Assembly (NCBI GenBank): GCA_035540935.1
Contig: DATLFS010000138.1
Span: 1 to 8,383 of the forward strand
From: DATLFS01 sp035540935
GTDB lineage: Bacteria > Actinomycetota > CADDZG01 > WHSQ01
Length of the DNA: 8,383 bases
Direction of reading: 5' to 3'
Shown: positions 6,585 through 8,383 of the stretch, in pieces
How positions within the stretch are numbered: the first letter of the stretch is position 1
Layout: the number at the start of each line of letters is the position of its first letter
Made by a program: the position numbers and the translations under genes
Notes under the pieces: generated by a model
The model's database searches: none
Told to the model about the DNA's origin: nothing
The model's input: only the letters and a program-made list of their open reading frames with translations

Positions 6585-7186
6585 TGCCGCGCCGGCTTAC
6601 GAAGGCGTTCTACGCAAGAGACGCCCTGAGTGTCGCGCGCGATCTGATCGGCTGTCTTTTCGTCCACGATCTCCCCGACGGGCGTCTCGCGGTGCGGCTC
6701 GTCGAGACGGAGGCATACCGCGGAGAGCAGGATCCGGGAAGTCACGGCTTCCGCGGGATGACCCCCCGCACCCGAACGATGTTCGGCGCGCCCGGCCGTC
6801 TCTACGTCTATTTCACCTACGGGATGCACTGGTGCGCGAACGTCGTCTGCGGGCGCGAAGGGGAATGCGAAGCGGTCTTGCTGCGCGCGGGCGAGCCGGT
6901 CGAGGGCGTCGACCTCATGCATCTCAGACGAGGCCCGGTGGCGGAGCGTCTGCTGGCCGCGGGGCCGGCGCGGCTGACGCAGGCGATGGGGATCGGCAAG
7001 GAGCACGACGGAGCGTCGCTGCTCCGCGGCGGCGAGTTCTTCATCGCGGAGGACGAAGACAGTGCCCGCTATCGAGCAGCAGAGGTCTCGCAGACCGTGA
7101 GGGTCGGCCTCGCGAGCGGCAAGGGGGACCTGCTGCCGTGGCGCTTCGTGGTGCCCGGGCACCCGCACGCGTCGCGGCGCCGCTGA
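6584..7186 (+). CDS. mpg: 3-methyladenine DNA glycosylase (AAG/MPG family)
   Basis: The protein removes alkylated purines such as 3-methyladenine from DNA by base flipping, the first step of base-excision repair. The 200 residues match the compact single-domain AAG family: ARDLIGCLFVH (11-28), the catalytic segment VETEAYRG (E43 equivalent to the catalytic Glu of human AAG, Y45 the stacking Tyr), DPGSH (50-54, His54), MFGAPGRLYVYFTYGMHWC (66-84), VLLRAGEP (98-105) and the C-terminal GLASGKGDLLPWRF. The start is GTG 6584, which shares one base with the argF TAG stop; upstream in-frame sequence lies inside argF and is not glycosylase-like. No clear ribosome binding site precedes it, so it may depend on ribosomes terminating on argF. 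It ends 8 nt from the stop of the convergent penicillin-binding protein gene. Confidence 0.95.
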   Translation: MPRRLTKAFYARDALSVARDLIGCLFVHDLPDGRLAVRLVETEAYRGEQDPGSHGFRGMTPRTRTMFGAPGRLYVYFTYGMHWCANVVCGREGECEAVLLRAGEPVEGVDLMHLRRGPVAERLLAAGPARLTQAMGIGKEHDGASLLRGGEFFIAEDEDSARYRAAEVSQTVRVGLASGKGDLLPWRFVVPGHPHASRRR

Positions 7187-7194
7187 GCGTTCGG

Positions 7195-7674
7195 CTAGGG
7201 GTTGACCCAGATCGTGACCGCGGAACCTTCGGGCGCGCTGTCGCCGCCGCCGGGAGACTGCTTCCAGACGCGCCCGCGCCGTCGCTTCGCCTGACCCGAG
7301 TCGGATTCGGCCTCGTACACGACGTTCACGCGGAAGCCCTCGCGGCGCAGGATGTTCTCGGCGGCGGGGCGCGTGTAGCCGAGGACGGACGGCACGGTGC
7401 CGCCGTCGTCGTCGGACCCACCCGACGGCGGCTCCTCGGACGGCTCCTCGACCTCATCGTCGTCGCCCCGGTCACGGTCGCGCCGGTCGCGCTCCTCGGC
7501 TTCGGCCGTGCACGTCGGCTGCGCCCCGGCGGGGTACTGCGCCTGGATCTTGAATGCCTTGGGCGTTCCTGCGCTCGCGATGCAGCCGGTGCGTGAATCC
7601 ACCGTCACCGTTACGAGCTCGGCGCCGGGCGGCACCTCAAAGGACGAAGCGACCGTGTTCGCGAGCGCGCGCAC
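7195..7674 (-). pseudogene. C-terminal tail of the penicillin-binding protein, out of frame: acidic linker and one PASTA domain
   Basis: About 159 residues continue the upstream transpeptidase after a frame change near 7665-7672. The join is clear from content: RALANTVASSFEVPPGAELV and VTVDSRTGCIASAGTPKAF are the segment that normally follows the transpeptidase domain in class A enzymes. Next comes a charged linker (roughly 7400-7510) rich in Asp, Glu and Arg with runs such as RDRDRGDDDEVEEP and SGGSDDDGG. One PASTA domain ends the protein (about 7198-7401: TVPSVLGYTRPAAENILRREG to SAVTIWVNP). PASTA domains bind peptidoglycan fragments or act as spacers in cell-wall proteins. The frame is open upstream to beyond 7842, but there it encodes only Arg/His-rich shadow sequence. 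A GTG at 7672-7674 is the first codon of this frame at the break, but no ribosome binding site suggests independent translation. It is either a broken gene or an error in the sequence. Confidence 0.8.
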
Positions 7675-8383
7675 ATGAACGCCGTCCAGATCTGGGTCGG
7701 CCACGATCCTCCCGTGACGAGCGTGTCGGTGGGGCGGCACCCTGTGTCTCCCGGCGCGCACGACGGCTTCATCTCGATCGCCCCCTCGGGGTAGCCGATC
7801 CAGACGGCGGCGGCGAGGTCGGGCGTGTAACCGGCGAACCACGCGTCGCGGTACTCCTGAGCGGTCCCGGTCTTGCCCGCCGCCGGACGACCGAGGCCGA
7901 GAGCGGCCGTGCCGGTGCCGCGCTGGATCACCTGCTGGAGGGCGCTGGTGACGAGATAGGCCGCCGCGGGGTCGAGGACCTGCTCGGCCTTCGAGCGATC
8001 CTCGTAGACCACCTTGCCGTTGGCGTCGACGATCTTCGTGATCGCCACGGGAGGATGGTGGAGACCGTTGGCAGCGAGCGTGGCGTATCCCGACGCCATG
8101 CCCAGGGGATTCACCTCGTTGGTACCGAGCGCCGCCGAGTTCACCGAGAGCAGGGGAGTGCTGATCCCCATCTCCGCGGCGAGTTCCACGACCGCCTCCG
8201 CGCCGGTCTCCAGGATCAGCTCGGCGTAGACGACGTTGACCGACTTAACGGTGGCCTCGAGTAGGGACATGCTTCCGTACGCCGCTCCCTCGTAGTTGCA
8301 TACGCGCCATGCGGGGGAGACGGGGAAGTCCTTGCAGCCGCCGCTCGCGCCGCCGCCCTCGTAGACCTCCGAAAGGGATGCGC
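7611..8383 (-). CDS. Class A penicillin-binding protein, transpeptidase C-terminal part (5' end outside window, frameshifted at 3' end)
   Basis: The fragment belongs to a bifunctional peptidoglycan synthase (PBP1A/PonA type), normally anchored in the cytoplasmic membrane with its domains outside. The glycosyltransferase domain and catalytic SxxK serine lie beyond the window. Visible here are WRVCNYEGAAYGSMSLLEAT, the SVN (SxN) motif at 8235-8243, the SAALGTNEVNPLGMASGYAT segment, VIQRGTGTAA, and the KTGT motif at 7863-7874 in AAGKTGTAQEYRDAWFAGYT. The transpeptidase fold ends near GGSWPTQIWTAFM (about 7676). Read literally, the frame then runs about 20 more unrelated, Arg-rich residues to a TAA at 7611-7613, losing the linker and PASTA domain encoded in the other frame. 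The catalytic domain itself appears intact. The gene converges on mpg with 8 nt between stops if the frame is restored. Confidence 0.9.
   Translation of the reverse strand, partial: ASLSEVYEGGGASGGCKDFPVSPAWRVCNYEGAAYGSMSLLEATVKSVNVVYAELILETGAEAVVELAAEMGISTPLLSVNSAALGTNEVNPLGMASGYATLAANGLHHPPVAITKIVDANGKVVYEDRSKAEQVLDPAAAYLVTSALQQVIQRGTGTAALGLGRPAAGKTGTAQEYRDAWFAGYTPDLAAAVWIGYPEGAIEMKPSCAPGDTGCRPTDTLVTGGSWPTQIWTAFMCARSRTRSLRPLRCRPAPSS
7665..7672 (-). repeat. (GC)4 tract at the frame break of the penicillin-binding protein gene
   Basis: Four GC units lie exactly where the homology passes from the transpeptidase frame to the linker/PASTA frame. Removing one GC unit on the coding strand gives Phe-Met-Cys-Ala-Leu-Ala-Asn and rejoins the two frames; adding a single base would also do so. 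Such a tract is a natural site for polymerase slippage and for sequencing or assembly error in GC-rich DNA. Confidence 0.8.

Noticed and set aside
7150..7163. Perfect 14-nt palindrome GGTGCCCGGGCACC near the end of mpg, considered as a terminator or operator
   Set aside because: It lies in coding sequence for a VVPGHP stretch, leaves a stem of only 5 bp with a 4-nt loop, and has no U-run after it. Palindromes of this kind arise readily in GC-rich codons.
7187..7194. Possible bidirectional terminator between convergent mpg and the penicillin-binding protein gene
   Set aside because: Only 8 nt separate the stops and no GC stem with a T-tract is visible on either strand; termination may be Rho-dependent or further away.
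7665..7676. Programmed ribosomal frameshifting in the penicillin-binding protein gene
   Set aside because: No heptameric slippery sequence of the usual A/T type, no stop codon at the shift point and no obvious stimulatory element; mutation or sequence error is simpler.
7554..8264. Plus-strand open frame of 236 codons opposite the penicillin-binding protein
   Set aside because: It is antisense to the SxN and KTG motifs of a clear transpeptidase and has no motifs of its own.

Overview
The window is GC-rich, almost gap-free bacterial DNA that looks like an uncultured member of the Actinomycetota. This is an inference from the GC content, the frequent GTG/TTG and near-cognate starts, the long charged tail on initiation factor IF3, the style of the orphan histidine kinase, and a class A penicillin-binding protein with a C-terminal PASTA domain. 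No rRNA, tRNA, CRISPR array, insertion sequence or phage gene was seen.

Positions 1-7186 hold one co-directional plus-strand block: the 3' end of infC, then rpmI, rplT, a SpoU/TrmH-family RNA methyltransferase, a short sensor-less histidine kinase, pheS, pheT, argF, and a 3-methyladenine DNA glycosylase. Genes are separated by at most 12 nt or overlap, so this is almost certainly one transcription unit whose promoter and leader lie upstream of the window. The first part is translation machinery: IF3, L35, L20, an RNA methylase and both subunits of phenylalanyl-tRNA synthetase. Two unrelated functions ride at the end: arginine biosynthesis (ornithine carbamoyltransferase) and alkylation repair.

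Positions 7195-8383 run the other way. They hold the 3' part of a class A penicillin-binding protein, with the end of the transpeptidase domain, an acidic linker and one PASTA domain. Its reading frame breaks at a (GC)4 tract near 7665-7672. The convergent genes are only 8 nt apart. No stretch above 300 bases lacks a gene.

I did not find a convincing undescribed system. The points most worth a second look are the apparent CTG start of the methyltransferase, the minimal orphan kinase inside a translation operon, the frameshifted cell-wall enzyme with a slippage-prone tract, and the His-to-Thr change beside the substrate pocket of PheS.
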